Shown piece by piece: positions 10,703 to 20,585 of a stretch of DNA of 64,000 bases; the stretch's first letter is position 1, and each line of letters opens with the position of its first letter. The stretch is from NCBI GenBank assembly GCA_963575745.1, contig CAUYUJ010011547.1, forward strand, positions 62,001 through 126,000, read 5' to 3'. The notes below the pieces were generated by a model. The model worked only from the letters and a program-made list of their open reading frames with translations, searched no databases and was not told where the DNA came from. A program made the position numbers and the translations under genes. Source of the stretch: Prorocentrum cordatum. Taxonomy: Eukaryota; Sar; Dinophyceae; Prorocentrales; Prorocentraceae.

Positions 10703-11156
10703 TACTCTGAGTACCTCAATAGTTCTGGGGTGCGCAATAGTCCGGGGGCGGCCCCTGTAGTCCGGGGGTTGGGCCCCTGTAGTCCGGGGTGGGTTTTTTG
10801 GGGGCCCTTGTAGTCCGGGGGGGGGCCCTTGTAGTCTGGGGGGGGGGCCCTTGAAGTCCGGGGGGCCCCTGTAGCCCGCCCCCTTCCCCCTCCCGCCCCC
10901 TTTCGCTTTTCAAGTTTTGTTTCTCGTTTCCTGTCCCTTGTCAAGTTTTTGTTCCTTGCTTCCGGGTCATTGTAGTCCGGGGGTGGGTTCCTGTAGTCCG
11001 GGGGGGGGCCCTTGTAGTCCGGGGGGGGGTCCTGGTAGTCCGGGGGGGGGTCCCTGTAGTCCGGGGGGGGGGCCCTTGTAGTCCGGGGGAGGGGCCCTTG
11101 AAAGCCGGGGGGCCCCTGTAGTCCGGGGGACCAGAACTATTGAGGTACTCAGAGTA
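10703..11156 (-). mobile_element. Insertion with perfect 26-bp inverted ends in the helicase
   Basis: 10703-10728 and 11131-11156 are exact reverse complements (26 bp, outer end TACTCTGAGTACC). The left end also forms the palindrome GGTACTCTGAGTACC. The interior holds two arrays of a ~21-bp G-rich unit built on GTAGTCCGGGGG, separated by about 100 bp of pyrimidine-rich unique sequence. On the minus strand the gene reads ..CGACAATA, insertion, TACCCTCTACG..; collapsing the TA(C) duplication gives RRRQYPLRPAYASTFNGSQG, the normal PIF1 motif. This points to a recent insertion with a 2-3-bp target duplication. It is either a MITE-like element or an introner. Confidence 0.8.
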
Positions 11157-13431
11157 TTGTCGTCGCCGGATGGTTGTGGCCCCTCTTCCCAATGCCCAGC
11201 GGAAACAGATCCGAGGCAAAGGGAATTGCTGTCCATCCAATCGCTCCACGAGGACGTGTTTCTCGTACACCGCCTTGAGCGCGACCTGAGTGTGGTTCAT
11301 CAGGCGATCACACGGACTGAAGTTTCTCATGAGTTCGTAGAGGCCGCCAACGACCAACCGAAGAGAGTGAGGGGGGACTCCGTTCTCGTCCTGCATGTTG
11401 AGGAACTCGGCGGTGATGTGGTCTTCGACGGCGTCGTTGTTGGAGTCGTATTCTATGGCGTCCGAGCTTCGGGTAACGAATTGGCGCAGCAAGTACGTCT
11501 GCGTCAGAGTGTCCAGGATACGGTCGTTGAAACAATTTCTCGCCTCGTTTGTTGCTGCCGGAATCTTCCGGTGGGCGCACTCGGCGGGGTCGTTGACGTG
11601 GGGGAAGCAATAGCTGATGGCGTTGTCCATGGTGTGGATGACGGAGCAGCGGTCCAGCTCGATGTAGCCCGGCTCGCCATCGATGGAGTGCGTGCGCGGA
11701 AGGTCGCCCTGGCCGATGCGTTCGATCCACGAAGCGTAGTCTGCGTCGTGGATTTGCCGGCGCGCGGTGCGGAGTTGCCAAGTGCGGAAGGATGGCCACG
11801 AAGGCGACGTCGTGACGCTCGCGGCGCGGATGTCCTGTCTCGATGCGTGCTTGAGAACTGGTGGTATCTGTCGGAAGTCCCCGTATGTGATGATTACTTT
11901 TGGGACGTAGATGTCGGGGTGGGCGCGCTGTAGCGCCGCGAGGTAGTCGAGGGCCGCGTCCTAAGCAGCGCGCTTGCAAGACGGCCACTCATCCCATTGG
12001 ATGACTGCGGCGGCTGCGATGGTAAGGGCGTCCGCAGAGGAGTGGCCCAAGCGGCAGGTAAGGTGCTCTGCATCCTCTATCGGGATCTTGAAGGTGGAAT
12101 GCGCGGTGGCTCCATCTGGCAAGTTGAGGGCTGCTATGCCCGTAGAGGCCACATTGACGCAGCCTTTGTTGAAGGACCGCACGTAGTTGGAGATGTACTT
12201 GGCGAGCGTGGATTTTCCGCAACCAGCTTTCCCGTGGCAAAAAATGAGCCTCGACGTGCCGGAGCGCAAAGCGTCGATGACGTCCCTGGCGGCTCCGGAC
12301 TGATCAGGGTCTCGTTTGATGAGGTTCCAGAGTCTGCCGGCTACTGACGCAGCTGTTGCTGGGGCTTCGTTGGGAAAGTTGGGCACCGGCATGCCATGGG
12401 CATTGCAAAGAGGAGCGGGGCGGCGTAGAAACCAGGCGTCCTCAGTGTTGCCTTGGGCCAGCCAAGATGCCTTCAACGTTCGCTGTAGCTCCTGGCGGGC
12501 GCTGTCCTTGGAGAGACCTCTGTCGAGAAAGTCTTTCATCAAATGTGCCTCGTACTTGTCGTACAGAGTGCGGGGTTTGGCGTCCTGCTCGAGGAGGACG
12601 ACGAAAGCGAATCGTAGTTGAGACGCCGTGTATCGGAGCGAGACCAGCTCGTCCATGACACGGGACGTTTCGTCTTCGTGGGTGAAAAGCCCCGTGGCAA
12701 CCATGGCCTCCTCGTAAGATGCGCATGCATGCCCACCGTAGGTTTTGCAGTCCTGGAAACTGCGCTTGGGGTAATTCAGCAACATGTGGCGGAGGAAAAA
12801 GACATCCTTCTGCCGGGGGAACTTCATCTCCAAGCGGCAGACTGGATGTTCGCCTTTCTGCTTCAAATAAACGAAGAATTGGTTACCTGCAGGACCTGCG
12901 TCGAGGGCGGGCGGCACCTGGAACGCGCGCAAAGTGCCGCGAACCCGGCACTGGAACATGAAATTGGAGGCGCCCTTGGGTCGTCCAGCCGCTTCAGGGA
13001 AGAGGTCAGGGAAGAAGCATCGCAAGCCAATCGGGCACGTCTTTGCCACCATGAAGGATTCGAAATACTCGCGGTAGAGCAAGTCGTTGAAAGGCGCAGT
13101 GGTGGGCCGGAAGAAATATCGTTGCAGGGGGGGGACTGTAGTCTGGGGCGCTTCCGCCTCGCCGCAGTCGGCAAAGGTCACCCAATCGTCGCCAGGGAGG
13201 TGCGCAGGTAAGCAGATGACGTGGGGGACGCGCTCGTAGGTCTGATATCCGAAAATACGCCAGGCACATTCCGTGGCGCAGAGGTAGCGTCCACGTTGCC
13301 AATCCGTTATTTCGTCGGTGGTGTCGTCAGATATGTGGAACTGGGAGTGGTCGGGGCCTTTGAATATGTACTTGTAGAGGTACTCGAAAAGGTTGACGTT
13401 GCCCGCAAACTTTACATTGGCGTGCCCTTGT
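11157..13431 (-). pseudogene. Helitron Rep tyrosine motif and PIF1 helicase, main part
   Basis: It opens with HANVKFAGNVN and the catalytic-tyrosine block FEYLYKYIFKG (near 13357-13390), followed by RYLCATECAWRIFGY, typical of Helitron Rep. The helicase follows: Walker A CHGKAGCGKSTL (near 12207-12240), STGIAALNLPDGATAHS, Walker B region IQWDEW (near 11980), then a TAG at 11961 in the same frame. After the stop the frame continues with YGDFRQIPPVL (near 11850-11884), and it stays open to RRRQY at 11157 where the second insertion begins. The single nonsense codon is the only defect I see in this stretch. Confidence 0.85.
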
Positions 13432-13785
13432 CAGAACACCTCTCCATGTCGGTGGGAGGGTGGACATGAAGGGGTTGATGGGGAGGAGGAGGAGGGGGAA
13501 AAAGGGTTGTCAAGAGGGATAGTGAAGGGGAAAACCGTGCAAACACCCGGCACAGAAATCAGACATCCAGGGTATTGGTGGGGCGCCCGAAATGCATGGT
13601 TTGCTGAGGCGCGGGGTCAGAAACGGGATGTCAAAAAATACGTCTTGGAAGACAGTTTTTTTGACATGCGTTTTTTGGCTGGTTATGTATGAAAAAATAC
13701 ACTGGGCGAGTCATCGGGGCAGGATTTGCGGGAAGTGGAAGTCTGCGGAAAGCGGGTCGAAAAATACGTATGGTGAGGTGTTCTG
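13432..13785 (-). other. Intron-like insertion with 14-bp inverted ends inside Rep
   Basis: The ends CAGAACACCTCTCC (13432) and, inverted, CAGAACACCTCACC (13785) match at 13 of 14 positions. Removing 13425-13792 on the minus strand as GACCGCC...GACAAG joins TTTGGGAAG to GGCACGCC and gives an uninterrupted reading LQLWEGHANVKFAG. That makes it a GA-AG intron bordered by G ambiguity, a noncanonical type known in dinoflagellates. The interior carries the ~190-bp repeat also found at 8834-9026. Two readings fit: an introner (transposon-derived intron) or a small transposon insertion that kills the gene. Confidence 0.7.
13556..13749. repeat. Dispersed ~190-bp repeat, copy 2
   Basis: It is homologous to 8834-9026. 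The best-kept landmarks are GACATCCAGG, TTTGCTGAGGCGCGGGG, GGATGTCAAAAAA, TTTTTTTGACATG and the GTATGAAAA stretch. It contains the hairpin-capable pair TGTCAAAAAA / TTTTTTGACA with an 18-20-bp loop. Confidence 0.75.
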
Positions 13786-15118
13786 GCGGTCCTTCCCAAA
13801 GCTGGAGGATGTGGGGGTTGTACTCGACGACGAGCCGGTTGCAGCATACATTTCGGCGTCCGTGCGCAGGGGCCTTCTGCGCGCAGTTCGGGCAAGTGTG
13901 GCCGCAGGGGCGGCGTCGGTGGTGTGGGTGCCCTCGGACGTCGAAGTCAGTGTCGTCCTTGAAAGGCCAAGGGCAACCTTTGACGCATTCCTGGGCTGGG
14001 TCGTCAGGGTGGCATGAGTGGTTGCATCGGTGGATCATGTGGAGCAAGACCAAGTCACGGAGTCTACCAGGTTCTGGTGGGACCTCGCAAGAAATCACAG
14101 CGTCGACCTCCTCGGCTGTGGTGGGTGGGTCAGTGCACGCGAGGACAATATGTGCGTGCGGCAGACCTCGTTTCTGGTACTCGATCACGCGGATGACGTA
14201 CCGGCGCTGGCCGCAGAACTCCGACTTGAGGTACCCCATCATTTTTTCGAGACGTCCGTGAAACACCCGTACCGTGATGTCAGGGCGGTCGGCGGCCGTT
14301 TGTCCGGGAGCGAGTGCGTCCTTGATCTCTGGCCAGTGGGGGTTGCACGTAAGGGTGATGAAATAAGTTGGGGGGCCTTTCCGGCGTGCCAGTTCCAATG
14401 CGTCCACTCGGAGCCGCTTGAGATGGCGCGGGGAGCCAGGGACAGTGGAGGGGAGGTAGTACTTGGTGCCAATTGCGCTGGTGGGGATGTGTTCTTTGGC
14501 CAGAGCCTCGCACAAATCTTTGCGGCTGGCAATGCGAGTGCTTTGCTCTCTCCTGACCAGCGACAGCCTTTCGTCCTCCATCCGGCAGTACATGTTGATG
14601 AGCCAGTCGTTCAACAGACGCCCGCGCGCGTGCATGTGGGGCTGGCGGAGGAGGTGCTGGCGGTGCCACCACATCTGCGTCACGTGGTTGCCGGATGTGG
14701 ACACGGCGTCGGTGCTCCACCCGCGGCCGCCGCATGGGAACCACAGCGGGTAACTCAGAGGCTCGTAAAGGCAATGCAAGTGTGAAAGGTATTGTGGGCG
14801 GGAGCCTGGCGCCAAACGGAAGCACACTGCCCTAGGTTCGGCGATGGCGTCGGGGCGTTGCTGCACTACTGCGGCCACTTCTTGGATGCCTTCGCCCCAG
14901 CGGAGGGTGACGGAAGCCTGTGGGGCACGGGGCCACTTGGATTTGAGGTGCTGAACGTGCTGCATGTGCGGATTGTGCGGTATGATGAGCTTCTCCAGCT
15001 GGGAGACGATGGACAGGTCGAGGCCGTGCTCTCGTGCGCAAGCGCGGCGTTCGCGGTCGTCCACCACGAGGTACCGGACCGGCCCAGAGTCGGCAGCCGA
15101 GTACACTTTCCTGTACAT
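13786..15118 (-). pseudogene. Helitron Rep domain, HUH half
   Basis: It contains the diagnostic Helitron Rep block TYFITLTCNPHWPEI (near 14322-14360) and the metal-binding HUH block RGLPHAHIVL (near 14143-14172), then a Cys/His-rich segment (HRCNHSCHPDD, CGHTCPNC). The family nicks and rejoins single strands during rolling-circle transposition. The frame is continuous to LQLWEG at about 13790, where homology stops exactly at the inserted sequence 13432-13785. Homology resumes on the far side with HANVKFAGNVN and the catalytic tyrosine block. Confidence 0.85.
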
Positions 15119-16034
15119 TGTACATGGTGCCGTGGATGCGAATGAAGGATGGTCTCAAGACGCTTCCAAATCGGACTTCTCGTTCAGGAGTGGCGCTCTG
15201 GACTTCGTGGGCGGCGAGGCTCAGCAAGCTGTTGTAACGTCGAGAATCGGCAGTGAAACCCGTCAGCTTTGGTGCGTTGGTGGTGTCGTCGTGCACGAGC
15301 CGGCCGTGCGCGTCGGTAACTGGCCGCGTCCGTTGGAACAGCTTGAGCAAGGAGGAATCGGGCTGGGGGTAGTAGCTGTTAAAGTCGACGACGTATTTCC
15401 CATGACCGCAACAGAAGCCGCTCATCTCGCGTTGGAACAGGAATGCGCCGCAGTGCGAGCATTGGTGGTCCTGGCGGCCCAAAGACAGAGTTTGTACTGT
15501 CCTGGAGGGTCGGCCGGGCATTGTGCAAGCGCGGCACACTCCGAGTAATAAGTGGCGGTGGCCGGTTCCGAAGTCGTCATGAGGGAGGACCGAGCCGCAT
15601 TGAGCGCAGGCTGCGGTCTGACGGCCTCTGGCAATGCAAATGGCGCAGACGGGGTCAGAGGCGACCGCGCCTCGTACGGCGAAAGCGTCGGTCGGTTTGG
15701 TGTTTCCGCAGCTTACGCACGTGAAGGCGTGGGATGACCGAGGCGTCTGAGCGTCCGTGGCAGCGGCGACACACTGGATACATTTCTTCGTCTGTCTCCA
15801 CCGTTGTCTGCTACTGAAGCTGTCTCGGGGCAAATCGTCCCCACAGCCTGCGCAGAGTGAAGTAGGCTGGGGGCTGGCAGGGTTGGCGCTGGCCGCGCAA
15901 CGGACGCACTTTCTAGTGGACCGCCGTCTCTGTTCCGTGCTGAAGTCAGACTTGGGCCAATCCTGTTCGCACGCAGTACATCGAAGCATGTCTGCCGTGG
16001 ACATGTGTGAGACCGCTGGAGCCCAAATGTTCAC
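15113..16034 (-). pseudogene. Helitron Rep N-terminus with Stc1-like zinc modules
   Basis: Four successive modules of about 33-40 residues have the pattern C-x2-C ... (D)F(S/G/A) ... C-x2-C: RCTAC..KCVRC, LCAGC..KCIQC, TCVSC..VCAIC and ACAQC..VCRAC. This spacing, with an acidic-Phe turn between the pairs, resembles the Stc1 (LIM-like) zinc domain. A Helitron-type block QCSHCGAFLF...FCCGHGKY follows. Start is ATG 16034 or ATG 16004. At about 15113 the heptamer ATGTACA is tandemly duplicated, which shifts the frame; the original frame continues in the next segment as MYRKVYSAAD. The Stc1 resemblance is my reading of the pattern. A role in target choice or recruitment is inference. Confidence 0.7.
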
Positions 16035-16089
16035 GGAGGAGTGGGAGGAGGAGGAACGCCAGATGGGTCTTTCGGAATATTATGCGTGT

Positions 16090-16800
16090 TGTGTCCGGGT
16101 GCACACTCCCCCCCACAGAACTCTTGGGGGCCTCCGGGGGCCTCTTGGGGGCCTCCTGGGGGCCTCCTGGGACATCCTGGGGGCTTCTTGGGGCCGAGGG
16201 CCCGAAAAGTCAATTCGGATCGGCCGTCTTGGGGGCCTCTTGGGCCGGCGTGGGCGGCTCTTCGGCCGTCTTGGGGGACCCTTGGGGGCCTCCTGGGCCG
16301 TCTTGGGGCTCTCTTGGGCCGTCATGGGGCCCCCATGGGTGCCTCTTGAGCCGTCTGGGGGCCCTCTTCGGCCGTCATGGGGCTTCCTTGGGGGCCGCTT
16401 GGGCCGTCTTGGGGCTCTCTTGGGGGCCTCCCGGGCCTTCTTGGAGCGTCGGAAAGCTGGAAAAGCGAGAAAGCCAAGAAACATTGGAAAAAACAATGAG
16501 AATCAACGATTTTCGCCTCATGGGGCCCTCTTCGGAGGCCTTTTGGAGACCGCTTGGGGCGTGTTGGTGGCCTCTTGCGGGCGTTCCGGGATAGAATGAG
16601 ATCTCTTGGGCCCTCTTGAGGCCATGTAAGTCCCGCTTAGAGCGCTTTGAAGGCGTTCGTTGAGCGTCTTGGCGGCTTTTTGTGCCGTCTGTGGTACTGT
16701 TTGGAACGTCTGGGACCGATCGTGGGCCGTCTGGGCTGCCTCTTGGACCATTTTGGGTGCGTCTTGGGGCTCCTTGGGGGGCCCTGGAGGGGGGTGTGTG
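16090..16800. repeat. Degenerate GGGCCTCTTGG-type array
   Basis: Units of about 10-13 bp such as GGGGCCTCTTGG and GGGCCGTCTTGG follow one another with frequent substitutions. The same low-complexity family, or its complement CCAAGAGGCCC, recurs at 1130-1340, 7630-8200, 33960-35160, 53830-53960 and 55730-59470. Open frames across it (Gly/Leu/Trp or Pro/Arg/Lys rich) are shadows. Confidence 0.85.
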
Positions 16801-16851
16801 GGCGCGGGCCCCCCCCCCCCGGATCTCATGGGGGGGTTTCCCGATGTAATT

Positions 16852-16865
16852 ACCTAACAGCGAAG
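16852..16865 (+). repeat. Left subterminal inverted repeat of copy A
   Basis: ACCTAACAGCGAAG is followed by ACTGATAGGTTTCTAGT. It is identical at 53978 in the deletion derivative and inverted at the right ends (CGCTGTTAGGT at 55628-55637 region; GCTGTTAGGT near 53732). Confidence 0.75.
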
Positions 16866-16973
16866 ACTGATAGGTTTCTAGTAGTGTCAAAAGAGCTCAC
16901 AGATCACTCCACAGGGGGGTCCGGGCAGGTGTTGGGGCGTTTCCGGGCGGCATGAGCCGGGCTCGTTTTTCAC

Positions 16974-17402
16974 CAACAGTCACACACTTCGTGCTCTTCG
17001 CCTTCCCAGAACTCCATTCCCAGGCCACATTCTGGGGGGCCGGATGCAACAGTCACACACAAAGTGCTCTTCGACATCCCAGAACGCCATTCCCGGGCCA
17101 CATTCTGGGGGGCCGGATGCAACAGTCACACACTTCGTGCTCTTCGAGTTCCCAGAACTCCATTCCCGGGCCACATTTTGGATGCCCGGAGCCAACTGTA
17201 GGCCACTTCGTGCTCTTCGAGTTCCCAGAACTCCATTCCCGGGCCACATTTTGAATGCCCGGAGCCAACTGTAGGCCACTTCGTGCTCTTCGAGTTCCCA
17301 GAACTCCATTCCCGGGCCACATTTTGAATGCCCGTAGCCAACTGTAGGCAACTTCGTGCTCTTCGACTTCCCAAAACTCCCATTCCTGGGCTACATTTTC
17401 AG
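16974..17402 (+). repeat. 73-bp satellite, 6 units
   Basis: Units start AACAGTCACACAC or CCAACTGTAGGCC, share TTCGTGCTCTTCGA and CCAGAACTCCATTCCC and end GGCCACATTTTG. The period is 73 bp. Two subtypes are arranged in blocks: three 'CAGTCACACAC' units, then three 'CTGTAGGCC' units. The same array with eight units lies at 54103-54673. Confidence 0.95.
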
Positions 17403-17404
17403 CA

Positions 17405-18330
17405 GGGGCAAGAGCACGACGAGGAGGAGGACGAGCAAGACCAGGAGGACGAGGACGAGCAGGAGCAGGACGAGGAGCAGGAGGAGCAGGAGAAGAAGGA
17501 CGAGCAGGAGGAGGAGGAGGACGAGCAGGAGGAGGAGGACGACCAGGAGGAGGAGGACGACCAGGAAGAGGAGGAGGAGGAGGAGGGGAGGGGGAGGAGC
17601 ACCAGGAGGAGGAGGAGGAGGAGGAGGGAGGAGGAGAGGAGAGGAGTGAGGAGGAGGAGGAGGAGGAGAAGAGGAGGAGGAGAGGATGGAGGAGGATGAG
17701 GACGAGGAGGAGAAGGAGGAGGAGGAGAGGAGAGGAGGAGGGGGGGGGAGAGCACCAAGAGGGAGGAGAACAGGTACCCACCAGGAGGAGGAGGAGGAGG
17801 AGGAGGAGGAGGAGGAGGAGGAGGAGGGGGAGAGAACATCACGAGGAGGAGGACGAGCAAGACGAGGAGGACGAGAACGAGGGCGACCAGGAAGAGGAGG
17901 AGGAGGAGGAGGGGAGGGGGAGGACTACCAGGAGGAGGATGAGGAAGAGGAGGAGAAGGAGGAGGAGGAGGAGGAGGAGGAGGAGGAGGAGGAAGAGGAG
18001 GAGGAGGACGAGGAGGAGGAGGAGGAGGACGAGGAGGAGGAGGGGGGGGGAGAGCACCAGGAGGAGGAGAACGAGGACCACCAGGAGGAGGAGGAGGAGG
18101 AGGAGGAGGAGGAGGAGGAGGAGGAGAGAGCACCAGGAGGAGGAGGACGAGCAAGACGAGGACGACGAGAACGAGGACGAGCAAGAGGAAGAGGAGGAGG
18201 AGGAGGAGGAGGAGGAGGAGGAGCAGGAGAAAGAGGAGGAGGAGGAGGAGGAGGAGGAGGAGCAGGAGAAAGAAAACGAGCAGGAGGAGGACGAGGACGA
18301 GCAGGAGGAGGAGGAGGAGGACGAACAGGA
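17405..18330 (+). repeat. GGA/GAC purine tract
   Basis: About 0.9 kb of nearly uninterrupted AGG/GGA triplets with occasional GAC, AAC and CAG. Strand asymmetry is extreme (almost no pyrimidines on the plus strand), so it can form triplex-type structures. The Glu/Arg-rich frames on it are not genes. Confidence 0.95.
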
Positions 18331-18381
18331 GGGGAGGGCGGCCGGCTGCCCCGAGTCGTGCGCACAAGGGCTCTGAGGAAG

Positions 18382-18735
18382 GCTCCCTAAGCTCGAGACG
18401 CTTTGAATACTTTGTAGGTTCCTCGTAGCTTCCTTTCCATGCCTTTGTAGCTTCCACGCACTCCTGCGTCGCCAAGTTTCTTCTTGCAGCGTCCTTGTCG
18501 TGTCGCGGGGTGCGTTTGCGTCACTTCGGTGTTGCTGCGCCTTGAGACGTGTCTCTGCGCTCCCTAAGCTCGAGACGCTTTGAATACTTTGTAGTTTCCT
18601 CGTAGCTTCCTTTCCATGCCTTTGTAGCTTCCCCGCACTCCTGCGTCGCCGAGTTTCTTCTTGCAGCGTCCTTGTCGTGTCGCGGGGTGCGTTTGCGTCA
18701 CTTCGGTGTTGCTGCGCCTTGAGACGTGTCTCTGC
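18382..18735 (+). repeat. 177-bp tandem duplication
   Basis: GCTCCCTAAGCTCGAGACG begins at 18382 and again at 18559, and the two units match with few changes. Copy B has a single unit (from 39350), so the duplication arose in A after the copies split, or was lost or collapsed in B. Confidence 0.9.
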
Positions 18736-19758
18736 TGCTTCTTCGTCCCATCGGGGAGTCCAGCGTCACCGAATTTGTTCCAGTATTGTGCTTGTCGTTT
18801 CAGGTCGTGCGTACGCGCGCAGAATGTTTCTCTGCAGCGTCCTCGTCGCATCAGGATGTCCAGCGTCGCAGAATGCATCCTTGTAGCGCCTCTTCTTCCA
18901 GGGCGACGTGGTCCTGAGTCGCCGCGGACGACTCGCCGCGGACGGGTCCATTCGATTCCACGGGCGATCGTGCGCATGTAGTTTGCCACGCGCCTGCGCG
19001 CGCGGAGAGGGCCTGGGCGCCCTGTCGCCTGCGGGCGACCGCGCGGGTTAGTCCCCGCAAAAGCCAAAGAGGGCATTTCCACACGCCGGGTAAAGCCTAA
19101 AAGGGCTTTCGTCTGCCTGATCCTCCCCCCCTCTTTCCTTCTCTTCTTTCATCGAAGTCAGAACCCCCGCCCCCTATGACGTCCTCCGCTGGCCTGGGTG
19201 GTCAACTCAGGTCGCGGAGGGGGATAGGGGGGGGTCGTTGCCACGGCTGGTGCCTCGATTTCACGACGGGGAGGGGGGGTGCACCGTTCCCTCGGATGGG
19301 CACATCCCCCCCTCCAAGGGCCTCCGAGCCCTCCCTCTCCGTCCTTTTCTTCTCCCTGATCCTTCCCTCCCTCGCGGTTTTCGAAGCCTTTGGCGTCTCC
19401 GCCCACCACAGCGGGGATCTCGACCCCCCAATGGGATTCGTGGAGCGGGGGGGGCCTTGAGAAGCGAAACATTTCTTGGGGCGGGGCCACACAGCACACA
19501 CATCACATCCATCGAGTCACGCACACATACAGCAACACGCTTTCTCGACTCCACAGGGGGGGTACTTCGTGGAGGCATCACTTGTAACTTTGCAATTCTG
19601 TAATCATTGCCGTTCTGGTTCAAAGAACTTGGATTGCAGGAGTTCGCGGCAAAAGCGAGCCTTGTCCGCATCCGCTCAACCAGTCTCACCGTGCCGTGCA
19701 CGGTGCTTCTCAGCCTGTGTCACTGTGCGCTCCACGGTGATCCTCCGGGTGAGCTACC
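18736..19758 (+). other. Leader region of the element; no gene seen
   Basis: It is conserved with copy B (39520-40549) but has stops and shifts in all frames. It ends in GTGAGCTACCATGG, a good start context for the RPA-like gene. A copy of the 17-bp word GGTGCTTCTCAGCCTG(C/T) lies at 19702-19718. Confidence 0.5.
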
Positions 19759-20552
19759 ATGGCTGCTGCTGCAGAACAGCCGACGTCTCCACTTGGTTTT
19801 CTCACGAAGAGCAGCGCCAAAACCCAAGACTTCCTTGTCCGAGTATACAAGCCCAGGGAGATCAAGTACTCGTACAAGAGCAGGAACAATGGCCAGCTAG
19901 TCCATGCAAACCGATTCACATGCATTCTGATTGGCACAGACTCAGAGCACTATTGTGAGGCCATCCTCAAAGGAACTCCAGCAGAAGTCCAAGCTGCTCT
20001 GAAAAAGTTCCCTCCGATGACGGCGTGGGAACTCTCCAGCGTCGGCCTGGACAGTCGGCAGCAGGACGCTTTTGTGCATACGTCTGTTCGTGTCGTGGTC
20101 GACCTCAAGCGCACAACCTGCACTCCAGTGCTCAAAAGCTCTCCGGAGGAGACCTCCTTGGCATCGGCGCCGGCCCCAGCGACTACAGTGGCAGACATGA
20201 TGAACATCAAATCGCAGCGTTGCTTCGATGTCATGGCTGTGGTTCATTCTGTTTCAGAAACCCGCACTCCCGCTGGCCACCCCCCAGTGGCAAGTGTACA
20301 TCTGGTCGACGGCACACAGACGAGTAACTCCAAGACAGCGGAGGCTGTGATTGCAGTCTGGGGATCCACCAACATAGAGCTTTGTCGCTCTCACAAAGGA
20401 CAACCGCTGCTGTTTCTCCACGTGGCGGGCAAATTCGACGGCAAACTGGAGCTGAACTTGTCGCAAGATCGCGTGGTGGATTCCGCATGCTCTTGTCCCA
20501 GAATGACTCAACTACACGATCTTTCCTTTTTTTTAGTTTTTTTTTTTTTTTT

Positions 20553-20585
<33 letters not shown>

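Larger units (their letters stand above)
10360..16034 (-). mobile_element. Canonical-type Helitron coding region (Rep-PIF1 helicase), interrupted
   Basis: This is a rolling-circle DNA transposon coding region read on the minus strand. In order it has an N-terminal zinc-binding array, a Helitron-like Rep domain with HUH and tyrosine motifs, and a PIF1-family helicase through its last motif. The frame is broken by a 7-bp tandem duplication at about 15113, an in-frame TAG at 11961, and two inverted-repeat insertions (13432-13785 and 10703-11156). The rest of the frame is well preserved. The DNA ends (5' TC, 3' hairpin plus CTRR in classic Helitrons) could not be located with confidence, so the boundaries given are those of the coding region only. 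Confidence 0.85.

Noticed and set aside
16840-16851. CCGATGTAAT before copy A resembles the sequence at the right end of copy B (GCCGATGTAAT), suggesting A inserted beside an older element's right end
   Set aside because: Only about 11 bases match and the preceding TTAGGTTGCTTT block is absent; too short to support.
17053-17383. Repeated EFWELEEHEV proteins on the minus strand
   Set aside because: They are shadows of the 73-bp satellite, whose period is not a multiple of three, so all frames cycle; no start or stop context.
17399-18475. Long Glu/Asp/Gln-rich, Arg-rich or Leu/Ser/Pro-rich frames on both strands
   Set aside because: They are translations of the GGA tract in every frame; the same happens at 54418-55551 and 57700-60826.
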